NCBI GenBank assembly: GCA_965262425.1
Contig: OZ253536.1
Location: forward strand, 1 to 64,000
Reading direction: 5' to 3'
Length of the DNA stretch: 64,000 bases
DNA from: CAZOZZ01 sp965262425
Lineage (GTDB): Bacteria; Acidobacteriota; Terriglobia; 20CM-2-55-15
Shown here: positions 44,518 to 53,080 of the stretch, in pieces
How positions within the stretch are numbered: the first letter of the stretch is position 1
Layout: each line of letters opens with the position of its first letter
Notes under the pieces: generated by a model
Told to the model about the DNA's origin: nothing
Databases searched by the model: none
What the model saw: only the letters and a program-made list of their open reading frames with translations
Translations under genes and position numbers: made by a program

Positions 44518-44605
44518 GCTTATGGCGGCTGACGAACCGCTGTTACCGAAGCCGTTCACACGAAGCGAACTGCTGGAGCAACTGGAGTGCCTTCTTCCCT
44601 TCGGC
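44518..44605 (+). pseudogene. Response-regulator receiver domain remnant
   Basis: The stretch MAADEPLLPKPFTRSELLEQ reads like the last helix of a receiver domain: the conserved Lys-Pro-Phe that ends strand 5 followed by an amphipathic helix (E/D-L-L--I). No upstream Asp-containing part exists in any frame, and the helix runs on into unrelated codons. It faces the histidine kinase fragment on the other strand, so it may be what is left of a hybrid kinase or of a nearby regulator. The wider gap 44357-44732 holds nothing else I can support. Confidence 0.4.
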
Positions 44606-44732
44606 AACAGGTACGCGGAAAGGACCGCAAGATTCCACAAACGCGTCCAACCTATCATCGCGGCCGTCGCTCGGCCCTCTCGTCGAAACTCGTCCGGTAG
44701 CAACAGTAGCCGAGCGATGTGGGGCATCGACT

Positions 44733-45290
44733 TTACCGAATCGCAACGGCGAGCCTTAACGTGACTGTCAGGCCACTCGGCTTTCGATTCCTGCACTCGA
44801 TTGAGCCCTGACAGACTTCGACACAAGCCTGCACGATTGCGAGACCCAGCCCGGTACCGCCCGTCTTGCGGGTACGCGACGTGTCAACGCGAAAGAATGG
44901 CTCGAAGATCTTCTCAACCATGTCGTCAGGTACTCCTGGCCCCGAGTCGGCGACTGTAACCAGCACGTCGTTCGCTTCGGCTCTTGCCGACACCTCGATC
45001 GGCCCACTGTGTCCTGCGTATCGAATGCTGTTCCGTATCAGATTCGACACGGCACGAAACAAGTACTCGGACTCTGCGTGAGCCATCAGGTTTGGTTCCA
45101 CGTCAATCTGAATGTCGGCTGTGCCGCTTCGCTCAACGTTGGCTGCGCGATTGAGTACGTTCGCGATCCGAACGGGCCTCAACGATACGGAGTCGGGCTT
45201 CAAGTCCGTTTTCGCAAAAACCAAGAGCTGTTGGGTCAGGTCGGACATCAATCCAATGTCCTCCTTCATGTCGGTGAGCTGGCGCCCGAG
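44733..45290 (-). pseudogene. Sensor histidine kinase fragment (ATPase domain only)
   Basis: The C-terminal 178 residues of a histidine kinase. The end of the dimerisation helix (MSDLTQQLLVFAK) leads into the HATPase domain: N box LFRAVSNLIRNSIRYA, G1 VADSGPGVP, F box KIFEPFFRVD, G2 GGTGLGLAIV. The phospho-accepting histidine and all sensing domains are missing. Upstream of about 45290 the sequence turns into the N-terminus of a polysaccharide deacetylase in another frame, so this is a rearrangement scar. The ATPase is probably not functional by itself; an internal ATG (45269) has no convincing ribosome site. Confidence 0.75.
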
Positions 45291-45601
45291 TCCGGATCGA
45301 AGACGGAGTGTGCATGTGGATGAAACTCGACTCCCGACTGATGCAGCAAGGCGATCGATTCGAGGAAATCGCTATATGCCTCGGGCGCCTCATATTTGAG
45401 GCCCATCACATTCTCCATAGCCGTGAAGAAGGAGAACTTGAAGCCGTAGCGTTTGGCCTGGTCAGCCCAATGCCGCATTGCCGGCACCCACATCGACACG
45501 TTTGTCCGATCGAAACTCTCGAAATCGACCGTGATCATCCAGTAGCGATCCCGGACGGGCAGATGCCCCAGATTGTATCCGAATTGTTCGAAATCAGTCA
45601 T
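45266..45601 (-). pseudogene. Polysaccharide deacetylase, N-terminal fragment
   Basis: About 105 residues matching the start of the intact deacetylase at 49242-50225: MTDFEQFGYN versus MTDFETHGYS, WMITVDFESFDR versus WLLTVDFEAFNA, FHPHAHSVFDPDSGA versus FYPHNHSVFDPETGA. The catalytic Asp (VDFE) and the metal-binding H-x-H are kept, but the fold breaks off at about 45290, where the histidine kinase sequence begins, and it stops at 45266. ATG 45601 is in GATGACTGA and overlaps the methyltransferase stop, so the operon order survived the deletion. Confidence 0.75.
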
Positions 45602-46640
45602 CGATCGGCGTTTCCTCGAGTCCGGCAAGCTTCCGGCTATGTCTGATGAAGCGCCTATCCAATTCCGAGAGTCGGCCCCAGTCCAGCTCTTTCAGCCTGC
45701 TCTCCTGAGGGTGCAATGAAGGCAGGACCAAATCGGCCATCAGCAGGAGTGTCAGGAAAGGTGCGTACCGATTGGTGGACGCGTCGGCTTCCGTCTGGAT
45801 TTGCTCGCGTTGTAGAAGACTGAATCCTTCAGATGGTCGAGAGGAAGTCAGCACGGAGAATCGATCTCGCATTTCCCTGAACCCGTGAGGCACTTCAAGA
45901 TAATCCAGGTCGTCCCCCTCAGGCTGGATCGCAGACAGTTCTCCGTCCCGAACGCACAACATAGACTCCTGCAACGCCATGCCGTTCCACATGCTGTCCT
46001 GGATCGACACGCATCGGAGTCCCAGGGCCTCCAGGAGTGGCCGCATCGTGTCCGAGGCGAAGAATCGGAACCCCACCATCCCGGCCGTGAATCCACGCAG
46101 GAACTGCCTGATGCGTTCCGAAAGCGCGACTCGATCCTGTCTTTGAATGGCCTGGTGGATTTCCAGGGGCATATAGCCTTCCTGCTCTTCGGCATAGTGA
46201 AGCCAACCACCGTCCTCAAGGGCCAACGCCATTCGCATCGCAAGCAGGCAGCGCGAGTCCACGTTGTGAGACATCAGATTGCAGAAAACGAAGCTGAACG
46301 CCTCGGATGGTTCATAGTACTCCGCGTGTGCGCACACGAACCGAACGTTGGTGATGCCTGCGTGTTGCGCAATCTGGCTGCCTTCGTTGATTGGGCGCTC
46401 GTTTGGATCAATGCCAAGCACGTGGTCGAAGCGCGCACCCATTGCGAATAAATCGAGGCCGGGGCCACTCCCGATGTCGAAAGCGGCCCTATGATTGAGG
46501 TCCGTACAATTCGAGAGTACCTCCCCGATACGGGCATAGCTTTCCTTGATTCGCCGAACCGTATATTCCGAGGCGATTCCGTCCTGACCATCAAGCCAGG
46601 TGCGCATCTGGCTCTCCGGGTTTACGATAGTAAGCGACAT
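45594..46640 (-). CDS. SAM-dependent methyltransferase (glycan-island type)
   Basis: A 348-residue protein with a class I methyltransferase domain in its first 200 residues: AAFDIGSGPGLDLFAMG (motif I near 52), VLGIDPNERPINEG, FVFCNLMSHNVDSR (motif IV). The C-terminal 140 residues are helical and unrecognised (LLQREQIQTEADASTN, LLMADLVLPSLHPQES). It lies on the minus strand after the FN3/transglutaminase gene, and its stop overlaps the start of the deacetylase fragment. Likely cytoplasmic. The substrate is probably a saccharide or lipid carrier judging from neighbours, but that is inference. Confidence 0.82.
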   Translation of the reverse strand: MSLTIVNPESQMRTWLDGQDGIASEYTVRRIKESYARIGEVLSNCTDLNHRAAFDIGSGPGLDLFAMGARFDHVLGIDPNERPINEGSQIAQHAGITNVRFVCAHAEYYEPSEAFSFVFCNLMSHNVDSRCLLAMRMALALEDGGWLHYAEEQEGYMPLEIHQAIQRQDRVALSERIRQFLRGFTAGMVGFRFFASDTMRPLLEALGLRCVSIQDSMWNGMALQESMLCVRDGELSAIQPEGDDLDYLEVPHGFREMRDRFSVLTSSRPSEGFSLLQREQIQTEADASTNRYAPFLTLLLMADLVLPSLHPQESRLKELDWGRLSELDRRFIRHSRKLAGLEETPIDD

Positions 46641-46857
46641 TTCAGTCCCCGTTTACGTTGGGCCCGCTCGCAACCCGTTCGACAGGCCGAGCGCGCGTTG
46701 GCGTGGAACGATCTGGTCGTACACGATCGAAAACATCTCAGACTGCACGTCCGCCACCACTCACGGATGGGGCCGAAGCCTCTGATTTCTTCCGATTTCC
46801 TGAGATCGGGCCGACATTGATGACAAAACCCTGACACCCAGTGTCAACCAGCGATAC

Positions 46858-48150
46858 TCAGAAGACGAATCGACGAAAGCGAAAGACGTCGAACGAGGCG
46901 GGACCACGCGCGGGCGAACGAATTGAAGAGGCGCCAAAACCCTTCGAGAGGCCGTCGACACCGTCGCACCGGAGTTCCTGGGCCACGCCGTCAATGGCCA
47001 CTTCGACCGAATCGCCGAAAGTTCCGCGCACGGTGTAGAAATCGTACGATGACTCGACCGGGAGGGACACGGCCTCGAGGTATGGCAGCGGCGACAGGCC
47101 CACGCCAAGGGGCATGGGCTGACCTTCGTGATACACGTTCAGGAAGAGCAAGGGATAATCCAGATAGTACCCTTTGGCATGTGCGTTTCCCTGGGCACCG
47201 ACGAAGACGTACTCGATCCGGTTCCATTCGAACGAATGGGCCGCCTCGGAAATATCGTCGGCCGTTGCCCAGCCTCCTCCGGCCAATCGCGGGGCCAGCG
47301 CGAAGGTCGGGTCTAGTACGATCCAGCGCTCGGTTTCAGAATCGAACAGTTCGACGAGCCTGTGCATTTCAAAGCGATTTGGATTGAAGGCCACATCGAG
47401 CCGGCGAGCCGGCGCGGCAACGTTCATCTCGCCTAGGATACGCAGCAGGACCGCGGCGTAATCAGTGCATACGGCGTTGTATCTGGGCGGCACTATCCGA
47501 CTGAGTTCGGTCCATCCAAACCGGCGATGGTGTTCCGATGCCATCTCCCTCACAAAACGCGTGGCCCACAGCGCGGCGGCGATCTGGGGTGCCATCGACG
47601 TCGAGGCGCCAGCAACCGTGAACGTGAAGTCCGACGCACTCCACGACCGGCGATCCTCGTTTCCAGCCGACCAAACAGCGGGACCCCGACCGGGAGGTCC
47701 GGCACAAAACGCCGGGTGACATGGATCTCCCCACTGTCGTCGAGATCGTCGGCTCCGGGCGACGTGCCGACCTTCAAGCGATAGGCGCGCGCCATGGCCA
47801 CTTCCCTCCACTCGAATGGCTGGCCGGTGTCGACCCTCGAAGCGCCATCGCGGGGGAAAACGATCGACGACGGCTCCGGTGGCGGATTGAGCGAGAACGC
47901 GATGTCCCGCCTGAGGCAAGCCCCTCACCTGACAGTTCGTCGTCGACATCTCTCCGCCGGCGAACCGATCGTTGCCTCCCGGGTTGCTGCCGATGTGAAG
48001 CCGGTAGGAATCGGCGCCGTCTGCCGGCGTCCAGGAAAAAGGCCGAGAGGTGTCCACGCCGACGGCGCCGTCAACAGGGCAGACAAATTCAGGAGCGACG
48101 CTGCCGGTGACGACGGTGCGGCGCCGAGCGTTTGGTTGGGACACGGGCAT
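46858..48150 (-). CDS. Transglutaminase-like protein with N-terminal Ig/FN3-like repeats (two frameshifts)
   Basis: As read this gives 430 residues, but residues about 80-165 are in the wrong frame. The N-terminal repeat (PEFVCPVDGAVGVDTSRPFSW, then YRLHIGSNPGGND) is followed in another frame, between about 47908 and 47655, by a second similar repeat (IVFPRDGASRVDTGQPFEW, YRLKVGTSPGADD). The frame then returns for WSASDFTFTVAGAS and a transglutaminase-like domain: AVCTDYAAVLLRI (Cys), FEMHRLVELFD (His) and RWIVLDPTFAL (Asp). The start ATG lies directly against the methyltransferase stop. No clear signal peptide. Possible role: cross-linking or cleaving peptide or amide bonds on surface polymers. 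Confidence 0.78.
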   Translation of the reverse strand: MPVSQPNARRRTVVTGSVAPEFVCPVDGAVGVDTSRPFSWTPADGADSYRLHIGSNPGGNDRFAGGEMSTTNCQVRGLPQAGHRVLAQSATGAVVDRFPPRWRFEGRHRPAIRVEGSGHGARLSLEGRHVARSRRSRRQWGDPCHPAFCAGPPGRGPAVWSAGNEDRRSWSASDFTFTVAGASTSMAPQIAAALWATRFVREMASEHHRRFGWTELSRIVPPRYNAVCTDYAAVLLRILGEMNVAAPARRLDVAFNPNRFEMHRLVELFDSETERWIVLDPTFALAPRLAGGGWATADDISEAAHSFEWNRIEYVFVGAQGNAHAKGYYLDYPLLFLNVYHEGQPMPLGVGLSPLPYLEAVSLPVESSYDFYTVRGTFGDSVEVAIDGVAQELRCDGVDGLSKGFGASSIRSPARGPASFDVFRFRRFVF

Positions 48151-49161
48151 TCATTTTGCCGGCTTCTTACCGATGAATAGAACAAACTGCGAAACGTACT
48201 CTTTCACGATCGGAATACGATAGGTGACTTCGTTGAGGTAATACTTCAAGAGACGCCCCTTTCTCTCCCCCACATGCCGCTTGGTCATCCCCATCGTCTG
48301 AACCTCGAAATCGTGTCCCTCGAATATCTCCACGAAATCGGCGTAGTCCAGCCCGTTCAGGTTCGCCGTGACACATTTGTGATACGGCGTCCGGATGGTC
48401 TTGTAGTAAGGGGAGTAATTCAGCGTGTCCCTGTATCTTTCGTCGAAAAGCAAATGGTTCAGGCCCGCCGCCCATGTCTTCATCGAGAGCAAATAGTGGA
48501 TGCCGGGTAACGTGATTGCATTGTCAAGATGGTGGGCGTCCAGCATCTTGAACGACGGAGACTTCATGATGAGAGTGCCGCCGGGCTTCAGGACGCGATA
48601 AACCTCCGAGACGGTCTTCACGGGGTCCTGGACGTGTTCGAGTACGTCGTCGATAATCACCACTTCGAACCGGTTGTCCTCGTAGGGGATGTCCTCGGCG
48701 TAAGCCGCGGTGAAAAAGCAGTTATCCAGGCCCTTGGAACGGGCAAAAGCTTCCGACACCTCGGGGTCGTAAGGCGGAATATCAAGTCCATGGATCGTGT
48801 TGAGCTGGGTGTTCTCCGCGTAATGGATCATCTTCCCACCCCACCCGCACCCGACGTCGAGGACGTCCTTGTGGTCGAGGACGTCCATCGTGACATGGTC
48901 CGTGAGCCACCAGAAAAAACTGTTGTATGCAGTGTCGTACTCGTACTGCGTGCGTTGATCGAGCACGGGATCCAGACTCTGGTCGTCTTGAGCTGTCCGC
49001 GCTTGTCCTTGATTTTCCGCTGAATCGACTCGTTGACTGTGGGGAGAAGAGTAGCGTCTTTTCTTGAACCTGATGAAAAGATCTATGATCAGGTTGACCA
49101 TCAGGCTCTTCCGCGGCTGCTCGTACATCTCAGCGAGAACGTATGGTTGTGTTGTGGACAT
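48151..49161 (-). CDS. SAM-dependent methyltransferase
   Basis: A 336-residue protein. ATG 49161 (MSTTQPYVL) is preferred; upstream in-frame codons lack a ribosome site. Motif I is DVLDVGCGWGGKMIHYA (near residue 97), the acidic residue in IHGLDIPPYDPEV follows, then VVIIDDVLEHVQDPVKTV and VYRVLKPGGTLIM, all standard for Methyltransf_11-type enzymes. The C-terminal 100 residues contain hydrophobic and basic stretches (RIPIVKEYVSQFVLFIGKK) that may attach to the membrane, as in enzymes acting on glycolipids. Its stop codon abuts the start of the next gene with no gap. Confidence 0.88.
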   Translation of the reverse strand: MSTTQPYVLAEMYEQPRKSLMVNLIIDLFIRFKKRRYSSPHSQRVDSAENQGQARTAQDDQSLDPVLDQRTQYEYDTAYNSFFWWLTDHVTMDVLDHKDVLDVGCGWGGKMIHYAENTQLNTIHGLDIPPYDPEVSEAFARSKGLDNCFFTAAYAEDIPYEDNRFEVVIIDDVLEHVQDPVKTVSEVYRVLKPGGTLIMKSPSFKMLDAHHLDNAITLPGIHYLLSMKTWAAGLNHLLFDERYRDTLNYSPYYKTIRTPYHKCVTANLNGLDYADFVEIFEGHDFEVQTMGMTKRHVGERKGRLLKYYLNEVTYRIPIVKEYVSQFVLFIGKKPAK

Positions 49162-49241
49162 AGTAGTTAGATCCAGATACGAAGGCTCACTGTTCCGAGG
49201 GCCTTCAGGTTTCGGCAATGTGGCATGTTCAGTCGCCGGGG

Positions 49242-50225
49242 TTAAGCATCGGAAACCGCGACCGCAACCCTGTCGGTATCCAGTTTCCCTTCGAGATCCT
49301 CAAACGTCGAACTCTCCAGGAGTGGCAAACGCCAGCCTTCGATCGTTCGGAAAAACCGCTCGATTCTCGTGTCTATTTCATCTGGATCGGTGACGCCGAA
49401 GTAGTCGTAGGATCCGGCGCTCAGCTTGTGAAAAAGGTGATCGAAATGCAACACGTGGACGAAGACTCCCGGACCCTGCGATCCATCAAACGGGGACGCT
49501 CCCTGCTCTTCCCGCCCGCAGTCGAGAGCAACGTTCGGAGCGACCTCGATCAGGTCTGGCTGAAGCGAGAAGACGTTGGATTGATATTCCGCGCCCATGC
49601 GCCAGGACTCTGTCCCGAACGTACCGGAGCAAGCACTGCTGTCAACCCGGTAGCCGGCCCGCGAGAGAGCTTCGGTGTACTCACGGAGGTCCTCGGAAGA
49701 AGAGCCGTAATCCCATCCTCCCGCGCGAAAAGCAAGCATCTCCGGCATGGGCAAACCCGCATCATCAAGAAACCGCTCGTAGCTGGCCTTCACCTTCGCC
49801 ATCCAGTCTCCGAAGTCCAACCCATGCAGGTGGCGTACCCTGTGGAACATGCTCGGTCGTTTGGTGTAACCGTTGGGCGGTTCCCTATCCGGGTCCGCCG
49901 GAAAGGCGCCGGTTTCCGGATCGAATACGGAGTGATTGTGCGGATAAAATCTTGTCCCGGCCTGGTCAAGGACGTTCACACAATCGAGAAAGTCCCGATA
50001 TCCGGTCGGCGACCGCTCTCGCAGACTGACGACGTCCTCGATGGACATGAAGAAACAGCTGCGGAAACCGAAACGGCTGGCCTGGTCCGCCCAGAACCGC
50101 ATCGGCCTCAGCCATCCGGCGATGCTCTCGGCGTTAAAGGCCTCGAAATCGACGGTAAGGAGCCAATGGCGTCCCTCGACCGGAATCTGCCCCGAACTGT
50201 ATCCATGCGTCTCAAAGTCAGTCAT
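49242..50225 (-). CDS. Polysaccharide deacetylase family protein
   Basis: A 327-residue NodB-type (CE4) deacetylase. TVDFEAF near residue 24 holds the catalytic/metal Asp pair region, FYPHNHSVFDPE has the metal-binding histidines, and FRAGGWDYGSS near 165 matches the family motif with Arg, Asp and Gly-Trp-Asp. HVLHFDHLFH near 265 supplies the late His. These enzymes remove N-acetyl groups from sugars, often in exopolysaccharide or lipid-linked sugar synthesis. A truncated paralog lies at 45266-45601. No signal peptide, so it probably acts in the cytoplasm. The first base of the gene cluster on this strand. Confidence 0.88.
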   Translation of the reverse strand: MTDFETHGYSSGQIPVEGRHWLLTVDFEAFNAESIAGWLRPMRFWADQASRFGFRSCFFMSIEDVVSLRERSPTGYRDFLDCVNVLDQAGTRFYPHNHSVFDPETGAFPADPDREPPNGYTKRPSMFHRVRHLHGLDFGDWMAKVKASYERFLDDAGLPMPEMLAFRAGGWDYGSSSEDLREYTEALSRAGYRVDSSACSGTFGTESWRMGAEYQSNVFSLQPDLIEVAPNVALDCGREEQGASPFDGSQGPGVFVHVLHFDHLFHKLSAGSYDYFGVTDPDEIDTRIERFFRTIEGWRLPLLESSTFEDLEGKLDTDRVAVAVSDA

Positions 50226-50764
50226 CGATTGGACCCTCCTGCTCCGGTGGACCGTGCATTCGGAGGCGACCTCCTGGTGATCCTGAAGCTAGCGCGCCAA
50301 TTCGTGCTCGATGGTACTCATCGGAATCCTCTTGTCGAATGTCGCGGGTCGCCCTTCTGGCCCCCCTCGGCGACAGGGTTCAGGCGCAGTTCAAGACTCT
50401 CAAGGGCTTCGGCGTAACTGTTAAGCAGTTTGATGAGCACGCAGATTGCCAAAGGGCCTGGTTCGGTTGGAGTACGTGCTAACGGCGGGATGAAGCAGCG
50501 AATCCGCCATCATGGCCTACATACTGTCAAGTTTCCGTCGCGGAGGGGGGTGATTCGCTCAATCATTGAAACAGCCCGGAATGTTCCGTGATCGCCATGA
50601 AGCTCGTGCCCCTCGGCGATCCCACACTTTCACCGGCCCGGCGTGGGCGACCGCGCAGGCTCCTGGCAGCCTGTCGTGCATCTTCGGTTTGGCAAAAGGA
50701 TTGCAACTATTCATCCCATGGATACGTTCCTGCCTCGTGCCGACATTCGCCAGGGGATCGAGAT
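50226..50764. other. Divergent intergenic interval, 539 bp
   Basis: This separates the minus-strand deacetylase from the plus-strand glycosyltransferase and must carry both promoters, though I cannot pick out convincing -35/-10 boxes. On the minus strand about 40 codons (near 50444-50310) read LAICVLIKLLNSYAEALESL then end at a stop; with no start codon or relative recognised, it may be a remnant. No repeat or RNA gene seen. Confidence 0.4.
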
Positions 50765-52291
50765 ATGACGCCACGAGTCAGCGTCATCGTTCCCAATCAG
50801 AAGAGCGCGGGGTGGGTCGCCGAAACGATCGAAACCCTCATCCGGCAGACGTTGAGCCAGTGGGAACTGATCGTCGTGGACGACGGGTCCGATCCCGCTT
50901 TGCCCGAAACGGTGGAAGGCTTCGCCGATCGGTATGCTTCGGGCACCATTTCGCTCGTTGTTGTTTCAAACAAGCGGTCCCCCATCCCAGCTCTGGTCAA
51001 CAGCGGCATCGGTCACATGAGCGGCGACTACTTCGCATGGTTGAACCCGGGCGAACTTCTGGAACCGGAAAAATTGGAACTACAGTCGCGCTTCCTGGAT
51101 GAGAATCCACAGGTGGGCCTGGTGCATTCCTCATACGTCACGATCGACCCAAATGGCGGTGAGACCGGTCGGCACCACTCTCCGGATGACGGGTCAGACG
51201 CCTTTCTCCGTCTGGTGAAGGGTGATTGTATCAATCCCAATACCGCCCTGATCCGTCGCTGCACACTCGAGGAGGTGGGTCCGTTTGTGGAAACCGATGG
51301 GACGTTTCCCGAACTGTGGCGTGCGGCTGCCTACCGCCATACACTCCGGATCGCTCTCCGGTCCGAGATCGGGTATATCGATCGCGTGCTCGGACGGTCG
51401 CGTTGCTGGAATCCCGACATGGAGTACAGCCTTCTTTCACTCGGTTCGTCGCTGGAAAAAGGTTTCATCGCCGACTGTTTCGAAGAATATGCAGTTCAAG
51501 CGACCCCGGAACTTGTCGTCGCACTCTTTCATCGTGGTCTCATAGGAGTGGCTACCCGCGCATACCGTGCGCTGTCTGTTCGGGATCAGGCTCGAGCTAT
51601 CGACCTTGTCAATCACCCCGGACTCAGCCGCGCCTGGTTCGCGAGGCATTCCGAACGATGGTGGAGTCCAGCATTTTCGACACAGGAGGTGCAGCCCGCC
51701 AGGCGCGAATGGCGAGTCGTCGGGGGGGAATCGAACGGCCTGTCGGGAGCAACCGTCGCCGTTCACGTGCGGTCTGGAACTGTTGCATCCCACGACCCGA
51801 GTCCCACGACTCTCCGTGCCGTGGAGTTCAAAGTCGAAACCCGCGCCGGGGGGATGTTGATCGAGGAGGAAGACGAACATGTTCTGGAGAACCCGACGGT
51901 TGAAAGAATCCCGAAGGTGCCGGATGGTGCGCTCCAACAACATCTCCTGGTCGAGGTCGACGGCCTGGGTAACGCTCTGGGGACGAACCGGCTGCTCGCC
52001 GCCCGCATGATCCTGGACTGGGCTTCGAACGCGGCGAACTTTGGCGCGGGCAGCCAGATCGTAACCGAGACCAACGAGTTTCTTGGAGAATCCGCGACGG
52101 AACTATACTACGAGCACTTCTTACCCAATAGAGGAGCAGTCTACTGCGGCGGCATGGCGGTATTCTATGACCGCGTCCTGAAGGCGTTCGGATACGATTC
52201 GTTTACGATTAATTTCGGCGATGTGAGAGACGGCCTGAGCCACGTGGCGGTCAGTTTGCCGATATGTGACGGAGCGACGTTGAAACATTAG
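50765..52291 (+). pseudogene. GT2 glycosyltransferase - transglutaminase-like fusion, N-terminal part (insertion-interrupted)
   Basis: A GT2 (GT-A fold) glycosyltransferase domain fills residues 1-230: VSVIVPNQKSAGWVAETIET, WELIVVDDGSDP, YFAWLNPGELLEPEK (acidic/metal site), LEEVGPFVETDG. A linker of about 180 residues leads into a transglutaminase-like domain: GAVYCGGMAVFYDRVLKAFG (Cys near 459) and LSHVAVSLPI (His near 496). The stop at 52289-52291 is created by an inserted element; the Asp of the triad is encoded beyond it. ATG 50765 is chosen because it starts the GT fold directly; an earlier ATG at 50588 adds an unlikely Arg-rich leader. Reconstructed length is 647 residues. Confidence 0.85.
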
Positions 52292-52607
52292 GGTCTTCCG
52301 CAGAATTTGTGGGTAAAACCGTCTTCCATCGCCGCTTGAGGAGACCACGGTGCTCGCCAAGCCTCAAGGCTTCCCTCGCAAGCTCGGCGGCTGCGCCGGC
52401 CTTGACCCTCGGCTGCGCTCCGCGGTGTCGGCTGGTGTGGGCGATGGGGAACGGGGCCTCCGGCGGGGGCTCCGGGCACCGGGTGTAGGCGTCCGACCGA
52501 AGTGGGTACTGGAATATTCGCCGTCGAACAAAAAAATAAGGTACTTTGTTTCAATTACTTATGTGCGCACAGGCCTTTGGACTGCCCACAAATTCTGCGG
52601 AGGAGGC
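52291..52607. mobile_element. ISL3-like non-autonomous element, 317 bp, with 8-bp target duplication
   Basis: Flanked by AAACATTA on both sides (52283-52290 and 52608-52615). The ends GGGTCTTCCGCAGAATTTGT and the reverse complement of the right end (GCCTCCTCCGCAGAATTTGT) agree at 17 of 20 positions and then share GGG. An 8-bp duplication and GG-TCTT ends are hallmarks of the ISL3 family. The interior is GC-rich and encodes no transposase, so it depends on a full-length relative. It interrupts the glycosyltransferase-transglutaminase gene. Confidence 0.85.
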
Positions 52608-53033
52608 AAACATTACTTGTTCGATCCGACGTTCAACACCACGTTCCATGACCGAGCCGGCGGGTGTCAGTTGGACTTTTTCGAACTGGTCGACGCGCTC
52701 GACGCGGGCGGCCTGGACCGGATCGAAGTGAGAACCCGGAGCATCCAAGGGAGAGACTGGATATCGATCGGCCCTCTTATGGAGTCTTTTTTTGGCCTGA
52801 AGGAAGTCATTGGTGATCGCTACGTCTATGGGCGGAGCGATGGCCGACTCACGGACTATTTGGAAAATTGCGGACGAGAGTTCGCGGCTAACGGATATGA
52901 ACCCGGTCTCGCCGGCTTCGTGCAGTTGATGCGCGCCCGGATGTTTTCCCTCGGGTGGTGTGAGTTCGTGCCGGCGACGGATGATTTTGCCAACAAGTTG
53001 CAGGTGCGCGGTATCCCATTCGGCCCACCGTAG
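52608..53033 (+). pseudogene. GT2 - transglutaminase-like fusion, C-terminal part
   Basis: Begins in the right-hand target duplication and reads KHYLFDPTFNTTFHDRAGG, which continues the upstream TLKH without a break once the insertion and one duplication are removed (325 bases, frame 2 to frame 3). DPTF is the strand bearing the third catalytic residue of transglutaminase-like proteins, matching VLDPTF in the paralog at 46858. The remaining 120 residues (LDFFELVDALDAGG, SIGPLMESFFGLKEV) are unrecognised. It ends at TAG 53031-53033. By itself it has no start codon with a ribosome site. Confidence 0.82.
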
Positions 53034-53080
53034 CGCGGCAGAAATGGATCGGCAATCCGAGAAAGTCACCGGATAGAATG

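Noticed and set aside
49218..50417. A 399-codon open frame on the plus strand
   Set aside because: It lies opposite the intact polysaccharide deacetylase, which has clear catalytic motifs; the plus-strand reading is rich in Arg and Pro and shows no domain.
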